Part shown: piece after piece, positions 1 to 10,219 of the stretch | Layout of the letters: the number at the start of each line of letters is the position of its first letter | Numbering within the stretch: position 1 is the stretch's first letter | NCBI RefSeq assembly: GCF_900119735.1 | Contig: NZ_FPJW01000003.1 | Location: 186,001 to 250,000 of the forward strand | Length of the DNA: 64,000 nt | Source of the DNA: Marinospirillum alkaliphilum DSM 21637 | GTDB lineage: Bacteria; Pseudomonadota; Gammaproteobacteria; Pseudomonadales; Halomonadaceae | Reading direction: 5' to 3' | The notes under the pieces: model-generated | Seen by the model: the letters and a program-made list of their open reading frames with translations, nothing else | The model's database searches: none | Told to the model about the DNA's origin: nothing | Program-made: the position numbers and the translations under genes

Positions 1-315
1 CAGGGGGCCAGCGGCAACAATCGCAAAACGCTGCCCGACAGGTTTGCGATTAAACGACTGTGCCAATAGCTCTGGTGGCACTTCCCCTTCGCGCTCATCC
101 AGCATTTTTACATAACCGCCCAGTGGCAGTGCAGCAATCACATACTCGGTACCCTGACGGTCATGCCAGCGCAGCAGGGGTTTGCCGAAACCGACGGAAA
201 AACGCAGCACTTTCACACCACAGCGACGGGCCACCCAGAAGTGACCGAATTCATGGAAAGTAATGAGTACGCCAAGGGTAACAATCAGCGCAACGAGGGT
301 ATGCAAAAAATCCAT
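1..315 (-). CDS. rseP: RseP site-2 protease, N-terminal part (cut by window edge)
   Basis: Inner-membrane zinc metalloprotease that performs the second cut of the anti-sigma factor RseA in the sigma-E envelope stress response. About 105 residues are visible, starting at the ATG at 315. Seen: a hydrophobic first segment carrying the zinc motif HEFGH at residues 21-25, followed by the family's GFGKPLLRW stretch and an [10 protein letters not shown] stretch. The rest, including the PDZ domains and the second metal-binding motif, lies outside the window. It is the last visible gene of the run uppS-cdsA-dxr-rseP, with 23 bases between dxr stop and this start, the usual gammaproteobacterial order. 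Confidence 0.93.
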   Translation of the reverse strand, partial: MDFLHTLVALIVTLGVLITFHEFGHFWVARRCGVKVLRFSVGFGKPLLRWHDRQGTEYVIAALPLGGYVKMLDEREGEVPPELLAQSFNRKPVGQRFAIVAAGPL

Positions 316-338
316 GGCTAAAGACTAAACTCCGGAAT

Positions 339-1517
339 TTAATGGAACTGTTCGATGATCTGCCGGGCCAGTTGCCGCGCAAGCTGATCTTCTGACAGCA
401 GAAGTTGCAGATCGTTTGCCGGGCAAACTTTACTCAGCTGCAATACCCGTTCAAGGGTTTCCGGGATCTGTAAAAAACCAATGCGCCGTTCTAAAAAGGC
501 AGTGACAGCCACTTCGTTGGCGGCATTAAGGATAGCGGGCGCGGTACCACCGGCCTGGAAAGCTTCACGGGCCAGGCGCAGGCAAGGGAAGGCAGCCTCA
601 TCGGGCGCCTCAAAACTCAGGGTGCCGTATTTCACCAGATCCAGCGGCGATACGCCGGCATGGATACGCTCAGGCCAGGCCAGGGCATGGGCAATCGGGG
701 TGCGCATGTCTGGATTGCCGAGTTGTGCCAGAACACTGCCATCACGGTAACTGACCATGGAGTGGATGATGCTTTGTGGATGGATCACAACATCAATCCG
801 GGATGGTGGCAGGTTGAACAGCCAGCAGGCTTCAATCAGTTCCAGCCCTTTATTCATCAGGGTGGCAGAATCCACCGAGATTTTCTGTCCCATGGACCAG
901 TTGGGATGGGCCACTGCCTGAGCCGGGGTCACGGATTGCAGTTGTTCACGACTCCAGCCCCGGAAAGGACCACCGGATGCGGTCAGTAGCAGACGTTCAA
1001 CACCACTGCCTGCCAGTCCCTGTGAGGCGAAGTGATCGGGCAGGCACTGGAAAATGGCGTTGTGTTCAGAGTCTACCGGCAGCAGGGTTGCACCGTGCTG
1101 TTGAACTGCATCCATGAACAGTGCGCCAGACATCACCAGCGCTTCCTTGTTGGCCAGTAGAATGCGTTTGCCAGCTTTTACTGCTGCCAGGGTGGGCAGT
1201 AATCCAGCAGCACCGACAATGGCTGCCACCACCAGATCGCTACCGGGTTCTGCAGCCAGCTGCTCCAGCCCTGCTGGGCCAGCCAGAACCTCTGTACGGC
1301 ATCCGGCGTCGCGCAGTTGTTGCTGAAAAGGATTTGCAGCGGCTTCCGGTACACTGGCGTAAAAGGGTTGGAAGCGGATGCAAATATCCAGTAATTCCTG
1401 CAGTCGCTGATGGCCCGATACACCGACCAGTTGGTAGGCTTCTGAATTGCGCGCCAGCACATCCAGTGTGGACTGGCCAATGGAGCCTGTGGCACCCAGT
1501 AAGGTGACACGTATCAC
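339..1517 (-). CDS. dxr: 1-deoxy-D-xylulose 5-phosphate reductoisomerase
   Basis: Converts 1-deoxyxylulose 5-phosphate to 2-C-methylerythritol 4-phosphate, the committed step of the MEP isoprenoid pathway, using NADPH and a divalent metal. The 392-aa protein is full length. Seen: the NADPH-binding GATGSIG at residues 8-14, the metal and substrate motif [11 protein letters not shown] near residue 147, and the conserved [17 protein letters not shown] stretch. The start is a GTG that overlaps the cdsA stop by four bases, so translation is probably coupled. Its product feeds the undecaprenyl diphosphate synthase encoded two genes upstream. Confidence 0.97.
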   Translation of the reverse strand: MIRVTLLGATGSIGQSTLDVLARNSEAYQLVGVSGHQRLQELLDICIRFQPFYASVPEAAANPFQQQLRDAGCRTEVLAGPAGLEQLAAEPGSDLVVAAIVGAAGLLPTLAAVKAGKRILLANKEALVMSGALFMDAVQQHGATLLPVDSEHNAIFQCLPDHFASQGLAGSGVERLLLTASGGPFRGWSREQLQSVTPAQAVAHPNWSMGQKISVDSATLMNKGLELIEACWLFNLPPSRIDVVIHPQSIIHSMVSYRDGSVLAQLGNPDMRTPIAHALAWPERIHAGVSPLDLVKYGTLSFEAPDEAAFPCLRLAREAFQAGGTAPAILNAANEVAVTAFLERRIGFLQIPETLERVLQLSKVCPANDLQLLLSEDQLARQLARQIIEQFH

Positions 1518-2320
1518 AGCAGGTCACCGGCAAGGTTAAGCAACAGCAGTGCAAACAAGGGTACAGCAGAAGTCAGGCTGTCGATGCGATCCATAAAGCC
1601 ACCATGACCAGGCAGCAGGTTGCTGGAGTCTTTCATGCCGGATTCGCGTTTAACCAGGCTTTCGGTCAGATCACCCAATACCGATACTGCGGTGATGACC
1701 AGGGTGATCAGGAGTAAAAGCAGAAATTGGGATATGCCGAAGTTTTGCCAGAAACTGGCCAGCAGTGCCAACAGGCTGGTGCCGACCAGACCACCGGCAA
1801 CGCCTTCCCAGGATTTACCGGGACTGACTGCCGGTGCCAGTTTGTGTTTGCCAAAAGCGCGTCCGGCAAAGTAAGCAAAAATATCAGCAACCCAGGCAAT
1901 CAGCAGCACATAGAGTAACCAGAACCAGCCTTGTTCACGCAGCAGTACAAAACCGGCCCAGGCTGGAATCAGCACAAACAACCCCATGAATATCCGGCGG
2001 GAAGAACAGCGCCATAACGTGGCAGTGCGGGGGTAGGTGATCACAAAAAAAAGTGCCAAAGCCCACCAGGCTAACCCCAGCCATAGTGCTTGATGCAGTA
2101 AGTGAGGCTGTTGCCAGGCTGTGAATAACATCACCAGGACGGTGCCGGGAAATACAACCTGGCCAACGCGTTGAAGCCCCGACAGTCGCGCCCACTCCCA
2201 GGCTGCAATACCAATCACCACCCCGGTGAAAAGGGCAAAAGCCTGACCTTCCAGACCAAACAAGCCCCACAAAGCCAGCGGGGCAAGCAGCAGGGCAGTG
2301 ATGATTCTCTGTTTCAGCAT
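1514..2320 (-). CDS. cdsA: Phosphatidate cytidylyltransferase
   Basis: Integral inner-membrane enzyme that makes CDP-diacylglycerol from phosphatidic acid and CTP, the branch point of phospholipid synthesis. 268 aa with about eight hydrophobic segments. The C-terminal family signature is present around residues 213-249 ([19 protein letters not shown] followed by [14 protein letters not shown]), with the conserved Lys-Asp and His-Gly-Gly-x-x-Asp-Arg elements. It lies 32 bases after uppS and overlaps dxr by four bases within a single operon. Confidence 0.96.
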   Translation of the reverse strand: MLKQRIITALLLAPLALWGLFGLEGQAFALFTGVVIGIAAWEWARLSGLQRVGQVVFPGTVLVMLFTAWQQPHLLHQALWLGLAWWALALFFVITYPRTATLWRCSSRRIFMGLFVLIPAWAGFVLLREQGWFWLLYVLLIAWVADIFAYFAGRAFGKHKLAPAVSPGKSWEGVAGGLVGTSLLALLASFWQNFGISQFLLLLLITLVITAVSVLGDLTESLVKRESGMKDSSNLLPGHGGFMDRIDSLTSAVPLFALLLLNLAGDLL

Positions 2321-2352
2321 AGGGCAGCCATCCGGTTCTTTGATTGGGTTGT

Positions 2353-3099
2353 TTATGGCGTTGTGTTTTCACGCCCACCAAAACGCCGTTGGCGTTGGGC
2401 AAACACCTGGAGGGTTTCATAAAACGCCTGCTGTCGAAAGTCAGGCCAGTAGGTATCAACAAATACCAACTCAGAGTAAGCCAGTTGCCATAACAGAAAG
2501 TTGCTCAGGCGCTGTTCACCACTGGTGCGAATACAAAGATCCGGCTCCGGAAACTCATGCAGGCATAAAAACTGCTGCAGGGAAGCTTCATTGATGGCAT
2601 CAGCCGCCTGCTCACCTTTCGCTACAGCAATGGCCAGCTTGCGGCTGGCCTGCAGAATGTCCCAGCGCCCACCATAGTTGGCGGCGATATTCAAGGTCAG
2701 GCGAGTGTTGTGGCCGGTAGCCGTTTCGGCATCCTGCATCAATTGTTGTAATTCGGTTGAGAAGCCTGTGCGGTCACCCACAATATTCAGACGTACCTGA
2801 TGTTTATTCAGTCGCCGTGTTTCGCGCCTCAGTGCCCAGTTGAACAACTCCATCAGGCCTTCAACTTCTTCTTCCGGTCTTTTCCAGTTTTCACTGGAAA
2901 AGGCAAACAGGGTCAGTGTTGGGATCTGCTGGCGCAGGGCAATTTCAATAACAGCACGCACCGCATCCACTCCGGCCTTGTGTCCTGCCAGGCTGGGTAG
3001 GTGGCGTTGACTGGCCCAGCGGTTGTTGCCATCCATGATGATGGCAACATGCTGGGGGCGCTGTTCCAATAGTGGGTAAAGACCCTCTTTGCGCGACAT
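2353..3099 (-). CDS. uppS: Undecaprenyl diphosphate synthase
   Basis: Cis-prenyltransferase that builds the C55 lipid carrier for peptidoglycan and O-antigen from farnesyl diphosphate and isopentenyl diphosphate. 248 aa, normal length. Seen: MDGNNRWA at residues 22-29 with the catalytic Asp23, the FAFSSENWKRP motif, and the C-terminal RTSGEQRLSNFLLWQ stretch that binds diphosphate. Starts with ATG 19 bases after the frr stop. Its neighbours make its isoprenoid precursor (dxr) and a membrane lipid precursor (cdsA). Confidence 0.97.
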   Translation of the reverse strand: MSRKEGLYPLLEQRPQHVAIIMDGNNRWASQRHLPSLAGHKAGVDAVRAVIEIALRQQIPTLTLFAFSSENWKRPEEEVEGLMELFNWALRRETRRLNKHQVRLNIVGDRTGFSTELQQLMQDAETATGHNTRLTLNIAANYGGRWDILQASRKLAIAVAKGEQAADAINEASLQQFLCLHEFPEPDLCIRTSGEQRLSNFLLWQLAYSELVFVDTYWPDFRQQAFYETLQVFAQRQRRFGGRENTTP

Positions 3100-3118
3100 T
3101 GGCTCAGGTTCAACCAGG

Positions 3119-3676
3119 TCAGATCTGCATCAGATCTTCTTCTTTGGTCGTCAGGGCCTTGTCAATATCAGCAATGTGTTTGTCAGTCAGCTTCTGGATG
3201 TCGTCCTGTGCACGGCGTTCTTCGTCTTCACTGATTTCCTTGTCTTTCAGTAGTGCTTTTAACTGGGTGTTGGCGTCGCGACGAATGTTGCGAATGGCCA
3301 CACGGGCGTGCTCGGCTTCTGCCTTGGCCTGTTTGATATAACCTTTGCGGGTTTCTTCCGTCAGTGCAGGCATGGGAACACGAATGTTGCTGCCGGCCGT
3401 GTTGGGGTTCAGCCCCAGATCGGATTTCATGATGGCCTTTTCAACGGCGGGGACCATGTTTTTTTCCCAGGGGATGACCACCAGCGTGCGATTATCTTCC
3501 ACGTTGATGTTGGCAACCTGGCTGATGGGTACTTCGCTGCCATAATAGTCAACCCGCACGGTATCAAGGATGCTCGGATGAGCGCGGCCGGTGCGGATTT
3601 TGTTGAATGCACCCTGCAGGGATTCAAGGCTTTTGTCCATGCGCTCTTGCGCATCTTTACGGATTTCGTTGATCAC
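3119..3676 (-). CDS. frr: Ribosome recycling factor
   Basis: Splits the post-termination ribosome together with EF-G. The 185-aa protein has the standard length and sequence ([20 protein letters not shown] in the central domain, then the long helical [21 protein letters not shown]-type arm). The start is GTG at 3676, preceded by a GAGGCAG ribosome binding site. It lies 60 bases after pyrH in the rpsB-tsf-pyrH-frr block. Confidence 0.97.
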   Translation of the reverse strand: MINEIRKDAQERMDKSLESLQGAFNKIRTGRAHPSILDTVRVDYYGSEVPISQVANINVEDNRTLVVIPWEKNMVPAVEKAIMKSDLGLNPNTAGSNIRVPMPALTEETRKGYIKQAKAEAEHARVAIRNIRRDANTQLKALLKDKEISEDEERRAQDDIQKLTDKHIADIDKALTTKEEDLMQI

Positions 3677-3736
3677 TGTTGCTGCCTCATGTCAGAGAAG
3701 TTGCTGTTAAACCGGTTAATTGCAGGCCGATAATCC

Positions 3737-4474
3737 TCAGTCTTCACCCTGATCGATCAGTGTACCTTCCTGGCCACCAACGACCAGGTTCAGCAGGGCT
3801 CCGGGTTTGTTCATGTTAAAAACACGTACCGGCATGCATTGGTCGCGAACCAGACAGATGGCGGTCAGATCCATCACTTCCAGTTTTTTGTCCAGGGCTT
3901 CGTCGTAACTCAAGCGGTCATATTTTACTGCATCAGAGTGTTTAACAGGGTCTTTGTTGTAAACACCATCAACCTTGGTGGCTTTGATCACCACATCGGC
4001 ATCAATTTCAATGCCGCGTAAACAGGCTGCTGAGTCAGTGGTGAAAAAGGGGTTGCCAGTGCCGGCGGAAAAAATCACCACATCACCGGAGGTCAGGTAA
4101 CGGATGGCAGTGCGGCGGTCATAGTGTTCCACTACGCCGCTCATCGGGATGGCAGACATCACTCGGGTACGAATGTTGGTGCGTTCCAGTGCATCACGCA
4201 TGGCCAGGCCATTCATCACGGTAGCCAGCATGCCCATGTGATCACCCGTCACCCGCTCCATGCCAGCGGCACTGAGTGCTGCGCCACGAAACAGGTTACC
4301 ACCACCGATTACCATGCCCACCTGAACACCAATGCCAACCAGTTGGCCGATTTCCAGTGCCATGCGATCCAGCACCTTGGGATCAATGCCGAACTCCTGA
4401 TCGCCCATCAGTGCTTCACCGCTGAGCTTCAGTAGGATGCGTTTGTATTTGGCATTACGATCAGTGTTACCCAT
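3737..4474 (-). CDS. pyrH: UMP kinase
   Basis: Phosphorylates UMP to UDP with ATP; hexameric cytosolic enzyme of the amino-acid-kinase fold. 245 aa. Seen: [14 protein letters not shown] at the N-terminus, [11 protein letters not shown] nucleotide loop, the [20 protein letters not shown] motif and the C-terminal DLTAICL. ATG start with an ACGGAG site upstream. It follows the tsf terminator at 4521-4552, so expression may depend on read-through or on a promoter in the 124-base gap. Confidence 0.97.
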   Translation of the reverse strand: MGNTDRNAKYKRILLKLSGEALMGDQEFGIDPKVLDRMALEIGQLVGIGVQVGMVIGGGNLFRGAALSAAGMERVTGDHMGMLATVMNGLAMRDALERTNIRTRVMSAIPMSGVVEHYDRRTAIRYLTSGDVVIFSAGTGNPFFTTDSAACLRGIEIDADVVIKATKVDGVYNKDPVKHSDAVKYDRLSYDEALDKKLEVMDLTAICLVRDQCMPVRVFNMNKPGALLNLVVGGQEGTLIDQGED

Positions 4475-4520
4475 GGGCCAGTCTCCGTTGGGGATGCAGT
4501 TTTCCGAGTTTCAGTTGCAC

Positions 4521-4552
4521 AAAAACGTGCTGGGAAGGCCCAGCACGTTTTT
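4521..4552 (-). terminator. Strong hairpin after tsf
   Basis: Perfect 14-bp inverted repeat (4521-4534 with 4539-4552), loop of four. A five-base A/T run closes each side, so the RNA is U-rich at the 3' end on either strand. It lies between tsf and pyrH, both on the minus strand, and would terminate or attenuate before pyrH. Confidence 0.8.
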
Positions 4553-4598
4553 GTGGGCTTCAGGCATTGAATCAGCCTGAAGAGGGGCAGGATGGATC

Positions 4599-5459
4599 TT
4601 AGCGACCAGCAGCCTGGGCAGCAACTTCGGCAGCGAAGTCGACTTCTTCTTTTTCGATGCCTTCACCCACTTCAAAACGCTGGAAGCTGATCAGTTCGCC
4701 ACCGGCAGCTTTGACAAAGGCTGCAACGGTCTGGTCGGGGTTTTTGATGAAAGCCTGTTCGCTCAGGCTGTTTTCAGCCAGGAACTTCTTGATGCGGCCA
4801 CCAACCATTTTTTCAGCAATTTCGGCAGGCTTGCCAGCCATGTCAGGCTGAGCCAGGATGATTTCACGCTCTTTATCCAGCACTTCCTGGGGCATGTCTT
4901 CCGGTTTGCAAACGCGTGGGTTAACAGCAGCAACGTGCATGGCAACGTCTTTGGCGGTGTCGGTGTTGGCACCCTTCAGAACGGTCAGTACACCAATGCG
5001 GCCACCGTGAACGTACTCACCCACCACGGCACCTTCAACCAGGGCGGCACGACGTACAGTAATGTTTTCACCGATTTTCTGCACCAGGGCTTCACGAGCA
5101 GATTCCAGCTCGCCAGCAGTCAGTGCAGCAACATCCGTTTCGCGGGTTGCCAGCAGCTTGTCTGCAACCTGACCAACAAAGCCCAGGAAGTTTTCGTCAC
5201 GGGCAACGAAGTCGGTTTCGGAGTTCACTTCAACCATTACACCGTAGCTGCCGTCAGCGGCAACACGCGTAGCGATGGCACCTTCAGCGGCGATACGGCC
5301 AGCTTTCTTGGCGGCTTTCAGGCCAGAAGATTTACGCAGGTTTTCAATTGCCAGCTCGATGTCACCGTCAGCTTCCTGCAGTGCTTTTTTGCACTCCATC
5401 ATAGCCAGACCGGTGCGTTCACGAAGTTCTTTTACCTGGGAGGCGCTAATTGCTGCCAT
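4599..5459 (-). CDS. tsf: Elongation factor Ts
   Basis: Guanine nucleotide exchange factor for EF-Tu. 286 aa, standard length. Seen: the N-terminal module with [15 protein letters not shown] and the EF-Tu-contacting [12 protein letters not shown] motif near residue 80, followed by the core and coiled-coil regions. Follows rpsB with a hairpin between them (5570-5595), the usual rpsB-tsf arrangement. Confidence 0.98.
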   Translation of the reverse strand: MAAISASQVKELRERTGLAMMECKKALQEADGDIELAIENLRKSSGLKAAKKAGRIAAEGAIATRVAADGSYGVMVEVNSETDFVARDENFLGFVGQVADKLLATRETDVAALTAGELESAREALVQKIGENITVRRAALVEGAVVGEYVHGGRIGVLTVLKGANTDTAKDVAMHVAAVNPRVCKPEDMPQEVLDKEREIILAQPDMAGKPAEIAEKMVGGRIKKFLAENSLSEQAFIKNPDQTVAAFVKAAGGELISFQRFEVGEGIEKEEVDFAAEVAAQAAGR

Positions 5460-5569
5460 GACTTACCCCTTGAATGTTGAAGTTGCTCTGGGTTGCTGCG
5501 CTGTTCTTCAGCAATCGGGCTTCAGATTCAGGCCGAGGGTGGTGCAAGGCAGCAACCGGGAAATGAAAA

Positions 5570-5595
5570 CCTGCCTGAAAAGTTTTTCAGGCAGG
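5570..5595 (-). terminator. rpsB-tsf intercistronic hairpin
   Basis: Inverted repeat CCTGCCTGAAAA / TTTTCAGGCAGG with almost no loop, 12 bases after the rpsB stop. In the minus RNA it is followed by GUUUUCAUUU, a weak U-tract. Its place between rpsB and tsf suggests partial termination that sets the S2 to EF-Ts ratio. Confidence 0.7.
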
Positions 5596-5606
5596 TGACG
5601 ACAGGA

Positions 5607-6332
5607 TTACTCGGCGGACTCTTCAGCCACTTCCACCAGCTCGTCGCCAGCGTTTTCGCGGGCTTTGCCGCAAGCAGCAGCAATGGAGCGAACATACAGC
5701 TGAACGGCGCGGATGGCATCGTCGTTACCGGGGATGACAAAGTCAACGCCGTCCGGGTTGGAGTTGGTGTCAACAATGCCAATGACCGGGATGCCCAGTT
5801 TGTTGGCTTCGTTGATGGCCAGGCGCTCATGGTCTACATCAACCACAAACAGCGCATCTGGCAGGCCGCCCATGTTTTTGATGCCGCCGATGGAGCGCTC
5901 AAGCTTTTCCATTTCGCGCTGGTTCATCAGCACTTCTTTTTTGGTCAGCTTGTCAAAGGTACCGTCCTGCTGCTGGGTTTCCAGATCACGCAGGCGACGG
6001 ATGGACTGACGAATAGTCTTGTAGTTGGTCAGCATACCGCCCAGCCAGCGATGGTTGACGTAGGGCATACCTACTTTTTCGGCTTCTTCGCGGATAACCT
6101 TGGCAGCGGCGCGCTTGGTGCCAACAAACAGAATTTTGTTTTTGCCACCGGCCAGCTTCTCAACAAAGCTGATGGCTTCGTTCAGTGCAGGAACGGTTTT
6201 TTCCAGGTTGATGATGTGAATCTTGTTGCGGGCACCGAAAATGTACTTGCCCATTTTCGGGTTCCAGTAACGAGTCTGGTGACCAAAGTGTGCACCTGCC
6301 TGCAGCAGGTCGCGCATGGATACTTGTGCCAT
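5607..6332 (-). CDS. rpsB: 30S ribosomal protein S2
   Basis: Small-subunit ribosomal protein of 241 aa. Start chosen at the ATG at 6332 ([13 protein letters not shown]), which has a GGAGC site upstream and matches the family N-terminus; an in-frame upstream start would add 17 unlikely residues. Seen: [13 protein letters not shown], then [17 protein letters not shown] and [14 protein letters not shown] motifs, ending in a short acidic tail. First gene of the operon reading towards rseP; divergent from map. Confidence 0.98.
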   Translation of the reverse strand: MAQVSMRDLLQAGAHFGHQTRYWNPKMGKYIFGARNKIHIINLEKTVPALNEAISFVEKLAGGKNKILFVGTKRAAAKVIREEAEKVGMPYVNHRWLGGMLTNYKTIRQSIRRLRDLETQQQDGTFDKLTKKEVLMNQREMEKLERSIGGIKNMGGLPDALFVVDVDHERLAINEANKLGIPVIGIVDTNSNPDGVDFVIPGNDDAIRAVQLYVRSIAAACGKARENAGDELVEVAEESAE

Positions 6333-6633
6333 GAATATTGCTCCGATAGTTCGGGTTAAGCCTCCATATACCCCAGTCGTCAACCCGTCAGTCTGAAAAG
6401 GCCAGCGGGCACCCAGACGAGCTGTGCCGGTATATGTGTGACGTTGAATTGCACATGAAGTGTGCGTTTTTTGCCAAAATCAGTACAAACTCAAGGCCTT
6501 TAGCGGGTTTGCCATTGGCTTGCCCTTGCCGTATCCTTCGTGGTTGATTTTGAGCGCGCACTTTATAGCATAGTCCGGCTCTGACATAAAGCCCGTTTTA
6601 TTGTGGCTGACTATCCCGAAAGAGTTTTCCTGA
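6333..6633. promoter_or_regulatory. Divergent rpsB / map intergenic region
   Basis: About 300 bases without a gene. On the minus strand, GCTATAAAG at 6561-6569 followed by the GC-rich GTGCGCGC is a plausible -10 box and stringent-type discriminator for rpsB, which would give a leader of roughly 220 nt. The -35 match (TTATGT near 6584-6589) is poor. In known gammaproteobacteria a structured rpsB leader is the site of S2 autoregulation; the long leader here is compatible, but I could not establish the fold by eye. No clear map promoter was found. Confidence 0.35.
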
Positions 6634-7410
6634 ATGAATGTCCAGATCAAGACACCTGACGAAATTGAAAAAATGCGCGTGGCTGGCCGTTTGGCTGCTG
6701 AAGTGCTGGAGATGATTGAGCCCTATGTGCAGCCGGGTATCACGACAGGTGAGTTGAACGATATCTGCCATCGGTATATTACCGAGGTACAGCAGGCTAT
6801 CCCTGCGCCACTGAATTACCACGGTTTTCCGAAGTCCATCTGCACTTCAGTGAATCATGTGATCTGTCACGGCATTCCGGATGAGAACAAGCTGCTGAAA
6901 AAGGGTGACATCGTTAATATTGATATCACGGTGATCAAGGATGGATATCACGGTGATACCAGCAAGATGTTTTACATCGGAGAACCTTCCATTATGGCGC
7001 GTCGTTTAACCGAGTTCACTCGTGAAGCACTTTATGCTGCCATTGCGCTGGTCAAGCCGGGCACCCGGTTGTCAGAAATTGGTCGCACCATTCAGCAGAT
7101 GGCCGATCGTGAACGCTTTTCGGTGGTGCAGGAGTACTGCGGCCATGGTATCGGCAAGGTCTTCCATGAGGATCCGCAGGTGCTGCATTATGACGGTTAT
7201 TCACCACGCAGTGACATTGCACTGGCAGCAGGCATGTGTTTTACCATCGAGCCCATGATTAATGCCGGTAAACGCCACTGCAAACTGTTGAAGGATGGTT
7301 GGACGGTGGTGACCAAGGATCATAGTCTTTCTGCTCAGTGGGAGCATACCCTGCTGGTGACTGAAACAGGTGTGGAAGTACTGACCCGACGTAGCGAAGA
7401 ACCCTTTTGA
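6634..7410 (+). CDS. map: Methionine aminopeptidase, type I
   Basis: Removes the initiator methionine from new proteins. 258 aa, standard for the type Ia enzyme. Seen: VNIDITVIKDGYHGDTSKMF carrying the two metal-binding Asp residues, GHGIGKVFHEDPQVLHY carrying the metal His, FTIEPMINAG with a metal Glu, and a final QWEHTLLVTETG with the last Glu ligand. Divergent from rpsB as in many Gammaproteobacteria; glnD follows after 50 bases. Confidence 0.97.
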   Translation: MNVQIKTPDEIEKMRVAGRLAAEVLEMIEPYVQPGITTGELNDICHRYITEVQQAIPAPLNYHGFPKSICTSVNHVICHGIPDENKLLKKGDIVNIDITVIKDGYHGDTSKMFYIGEPSIMARRLTEFTREALYAAIALVKPGTRLSEIGRTIQQMADRERFSVVQEYCGHGIGKVFHEDPQVLHYDGYSPRSDIALAAGMCFTIEPMINAGKRHCKLLKDGWTVVTKDHSLSAQWEHTLLVTETGVEVLTRRSEEPF

Positions 7411-7460
7411 TAGAGCAGTCGGCCTGATTGGTGGAGTCTGGTTGATAGCGAGGCAGAACC

Positions 7461-10187
7461 ATGAGTGTCAATTATCAGTTCAGACCCGATGTGTCCCTGT
7501 ATGACTTTGATCGCCTGCAACAGCAACTGCTGGACAGCCCGAAAACCCGTATTTTATTGCTGAAGCAGGCGCTGGGTCTGATCAATCAACGACTGGATCA
7601 GGCTTTTTATGACGGTGCCGACATTCGTGATCTGATTTATGGCCGGGCCTGGGCCATGGATCAGTTGCTGGCTTGCATCTGGCAGTTGTTCGACTGGCCG
7701 GATCAGCGCATTGCATTGCTGGCAGTGGGGGGGTATGGGCGCGGTGAGCTGCATCCAAAATCTGATATTGACCTGCTGATCCTGCTCAAGGACGACGATG
7801 ACACCCGTTATCGTCAGTTGTTGTCTGACTTCATTACCTGCCTTTGGGACATCAAACTGGATGTCGGGCACAGTGTTCGCTCGCTGGCCGACTGTGAGCG
7901 TGAAGCTCGGGCCGACATCACTGTGGCCACCAACCTGCTGGAAAACCGTACCCTGGTCGGTAGTGATGCCCTGCGCAAGGAGATGGTGCAGCGGCTGAGC
8001 ACCGAGTGCATGTGGCCTTCGGCAAAATTCTTTGAGGCCAAGTGGCAGGAACAGATCACCCGTCATTACAAGTTCAATAACAGCGAATACAGCCTGGAAC
8101 CCAACATCAAGAGTTCTCCGGGTGGGTTGCGTGATATCCAGATGATTGGCTGGGTGGCCAAGCGCCACTTTAACGCCACTTCCCTGCAGGACCTGCTGGC
8201 GGAAGGTTTTCTGACCGAAACCGAAATGCGCATTCTGGAGCAGGGGCAGTGTTTTCTGTGGCAGGTGCGTTATGCCCTGCACATGATCTCCGGGCGGGCC
8301 GAGGACCGCCTGCTGTTTGATTATCAGCGGCAACTGGCGGTGCTGTTTGGTTATCTGGATACCGACAAGCGTCTGGCCGTTGAACAGTTCATGAAGCGTT
8401 ATTTCCGGGTGGTCACCACCCTGACCGAGCTGAATGACGTGCTGCTGCAGCATTTTGAGGAAGTGCTGCTGAAAAAGGATGAAGAACAGCAGATCACCCC
8501 CATCAATCGGCGCTTTCAGATTCGCAATGGCCTGATTGAGCATCTGGGTGATGAGGTGTTTGAACAGCATCCCTTTGCACTGATTGAAGTCTTTCTGCTG
8601 ATGGCGGAACACTCGGAAATTGAGGGGGTGCGTGCCAACACCATTCGTGCCCTGCGGGATCATCGTCACTTGATTGATGAAGCCTTCCGCCGTGACTTGC
8701 GGGCCAGCAGTCTATTTATGGAGTTGTTGCGTTCTTCTGGTGATGTGGCGCTGCAACTGACGCGCATGAGTCGTTACGGCATGCTGGGACGTTACCTGCC
8801 GGAGTTCGGTCATGCTGTGGGCCTGACCCAGCATGATCTGTTTCACGTCTACACCGTGGATGCCCATACCCTGCGGTTGTTGCGTTTTATGCAGCGCTTC
8901 CGCCAGGAGGGTTGTGAAAAAGACTTTCCGCTGGCGGCTGGATTGGTCCATCAGCTACCTAAGTTAGAGATTCTCTGGCTGGCTGGCCTGTATCACGATC
9001 TTGGCAAGGGGCGTGGTGGCGATCACTCCGAACTGGGTGCCAAGGATGCCCTGCTGTTCTGTGAAAGGCACCAGTTGTCAAAGCGGGATACCCATCTGAT
9101 TTGCTGGTTGATAGAGCATCACCTGCTGATGTCGATGACCGCCCAGAAGCAGGACTTGTCTGATCCGGATGTGATTCGCCATTTTGCTGAAAGGGTGGGT
9201 GACCAGGTGCACCTGGACTACCTTTATGTGCTGACGGTTGCAGACATTAATGCCACCAATCCAACCCTCTGGAACGGCTGGCGGGCAGCTTTATTAAATC
9301 AGCTCTACACCGAAACCACCCGTGCCTTTCGCCGTGGTCTGGAGAATCCGATTGATCCGGCTGAATGGGTGGAAGAAACCCAGCAGCAGGCACTGTCCAT
9401 CCTGCGGGTGATGGGGGTGGATCTGGAGCAGGTACAGGCCCTGTGGGCCACCCTGGATGAAGACTATTTCCTGCAGGATGCACCCAGTGAAGTGGCTTGG
9501 CATACCCAGGGCATTCTGGCACATGCTGGCAGCAGTGAACCGCTGGTGCTGGTGGCGGCCCCCACCGATGACATGCGGGAAGGGGGCACCAAGGTGTTCA
9601 TTCATGCCCGCGATGCCGCCTTTGGTTTTGCGGCCACTGCCGCAACCATGGATCGTCTGGGACTGTCGATTCATGATGCGCGCATTTCCACCAGTCGGCA
9701 GGGATTCACCTTGAACACCCTGATCGTGCTGGAGCAGGATGGTCAGGTGCCTCGTGCCGCGGAGCGTCTGGAAGAAATTCGCCAGGAGCTGATCACCACC
9801 CTGAAAAACCCCGAAGATTTTCCAGCTCTGGTGCAGCACCACACGCCGCGCCAGTTAAAATACTTCACCATGCCAACTCAGGTGTACATCAGCAATGATC
9901 CGAGCAATCTGCGAACCCTGGTGGAGGTGATTGCACCGGATCGCCCCGGACTGCTGGCCCGCATCGGTCGTATTTTTGTCGAATTTAACCTGTGGCTGCA
10001 GAATGCCAAGATTGCTACCCTCGGTGAGCGGGTGGAGGACGTGTTTTTCATTACCCAGCAGGACGGCAGCCCGCTGTCCGATCCGGTGTTGTGCCAGCGG
10101 TTACAGGCACGCATCTGTGAAGAACTGGATCGCCAGGTACGTGAACCTGGCTATAAAGGCAGTTATGCCATCGGCCGCAGTGGCTGA
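7461..10187 (+). CDS. glnD: PII uridylyltransferase / uridylyl-removing enzyme
   Basis: Primary nitrogen sensor: uridylylates PII proteins when glutamine is low and removes UMP when glutamine is high, and so controls NtrB/NtrC and glutamine synthetase. 908 aa. Seen: nucleotidyltransferase motif GGYGRGELHPKSDIDLL from residue 90 with Asp102 and Asp104, an HD hydrolase domain with LAGLYHDLGKGRGGDHSE near residue 512, and two C-terminal ACT domains (VLVAAPTDDMREGGTKVF and TLVEVIAPDRPGLLARIG). SD GAGGCAG before the ATG. Relevant to the sigma-54/NtrC-type nitrate operons further on. Confidence 0.97.
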   Translation: MSVNYQFRPDVSLYDFDRLQQQLLDSPKTRILLLKQALGLINQRLDQAFYDGADIRDLIYGRAWAMDQLLACIWQLFDWPDQRIALLAVGGYGRGELHPKSDIDLLILLKDDDDTRYRQLLSDFITCLWDIKLDVGHSVRSLADCEREARADITVATNLLENRTLVGSDALRKEMVQRLSTECMWPSAKFFEAKWQEQITRHYKFNNSEYSLEPNIKSSPGGLRDIQMIGWVAKRHFNATSLQDLLAEGFLTETEMRILEQGQCFLWQVRYALHMISGRAEDRLLFDYQRQLAVLFGYLDTDKRLAVEQFMKRYFRVVTTLTELNDVLLQHFEEVLLKKDEEQQITPINRRFQIRNGLIEHLGDEVFEQHPFALIEVFLLMAEHSEIEGVRANTIRALRDHRHLIDEAFRRDLRASSLFMELLRSSGDVALQLTRMSRYGMLGRYLPEFGHAVGLTQHDLFHVYTVDAHTLRLLRFMQRFRQEGCEKDFPLAAGLVHQLPKLEILWLAGLYHDLGKGRGGDHSELGAKDALLFCERHQLSKRDTHLICWLIEHHLLMSMTAQKQDLSDPDVIRHFAERVGDQVHLDYLYVLTVADINATNPTLWNGWRAALLNQLYTETTRAFRRGLENPIDPAEWVEETQQQALSILRVMGVDLEQVQALWATLDEDYFLQDAPSEVAWHTQGILAHAGSSEPLVLVAAPTDDMREGGTKVFIHARDAAFGFAATAATMDRLGLSIHDARISTSRQGFTLNTLIVLEQDGQVPRAAERLEEIRQELITTLKNPEDFPALVQHHTPRQLKYFTMPTQVYISNDPSNLRTLVEVIAPDRPGLLARIGRIFVEFNLWLQNAKIATLGERVEDVFFITQQDGSPLSDPVLCQRLQARICEELDRQVREPGYKGSYAIGRSG

Positions 10188-10219
10188 ATCCCATTTCAGA
10201 ACCCAGCAAGAGCACTTTC

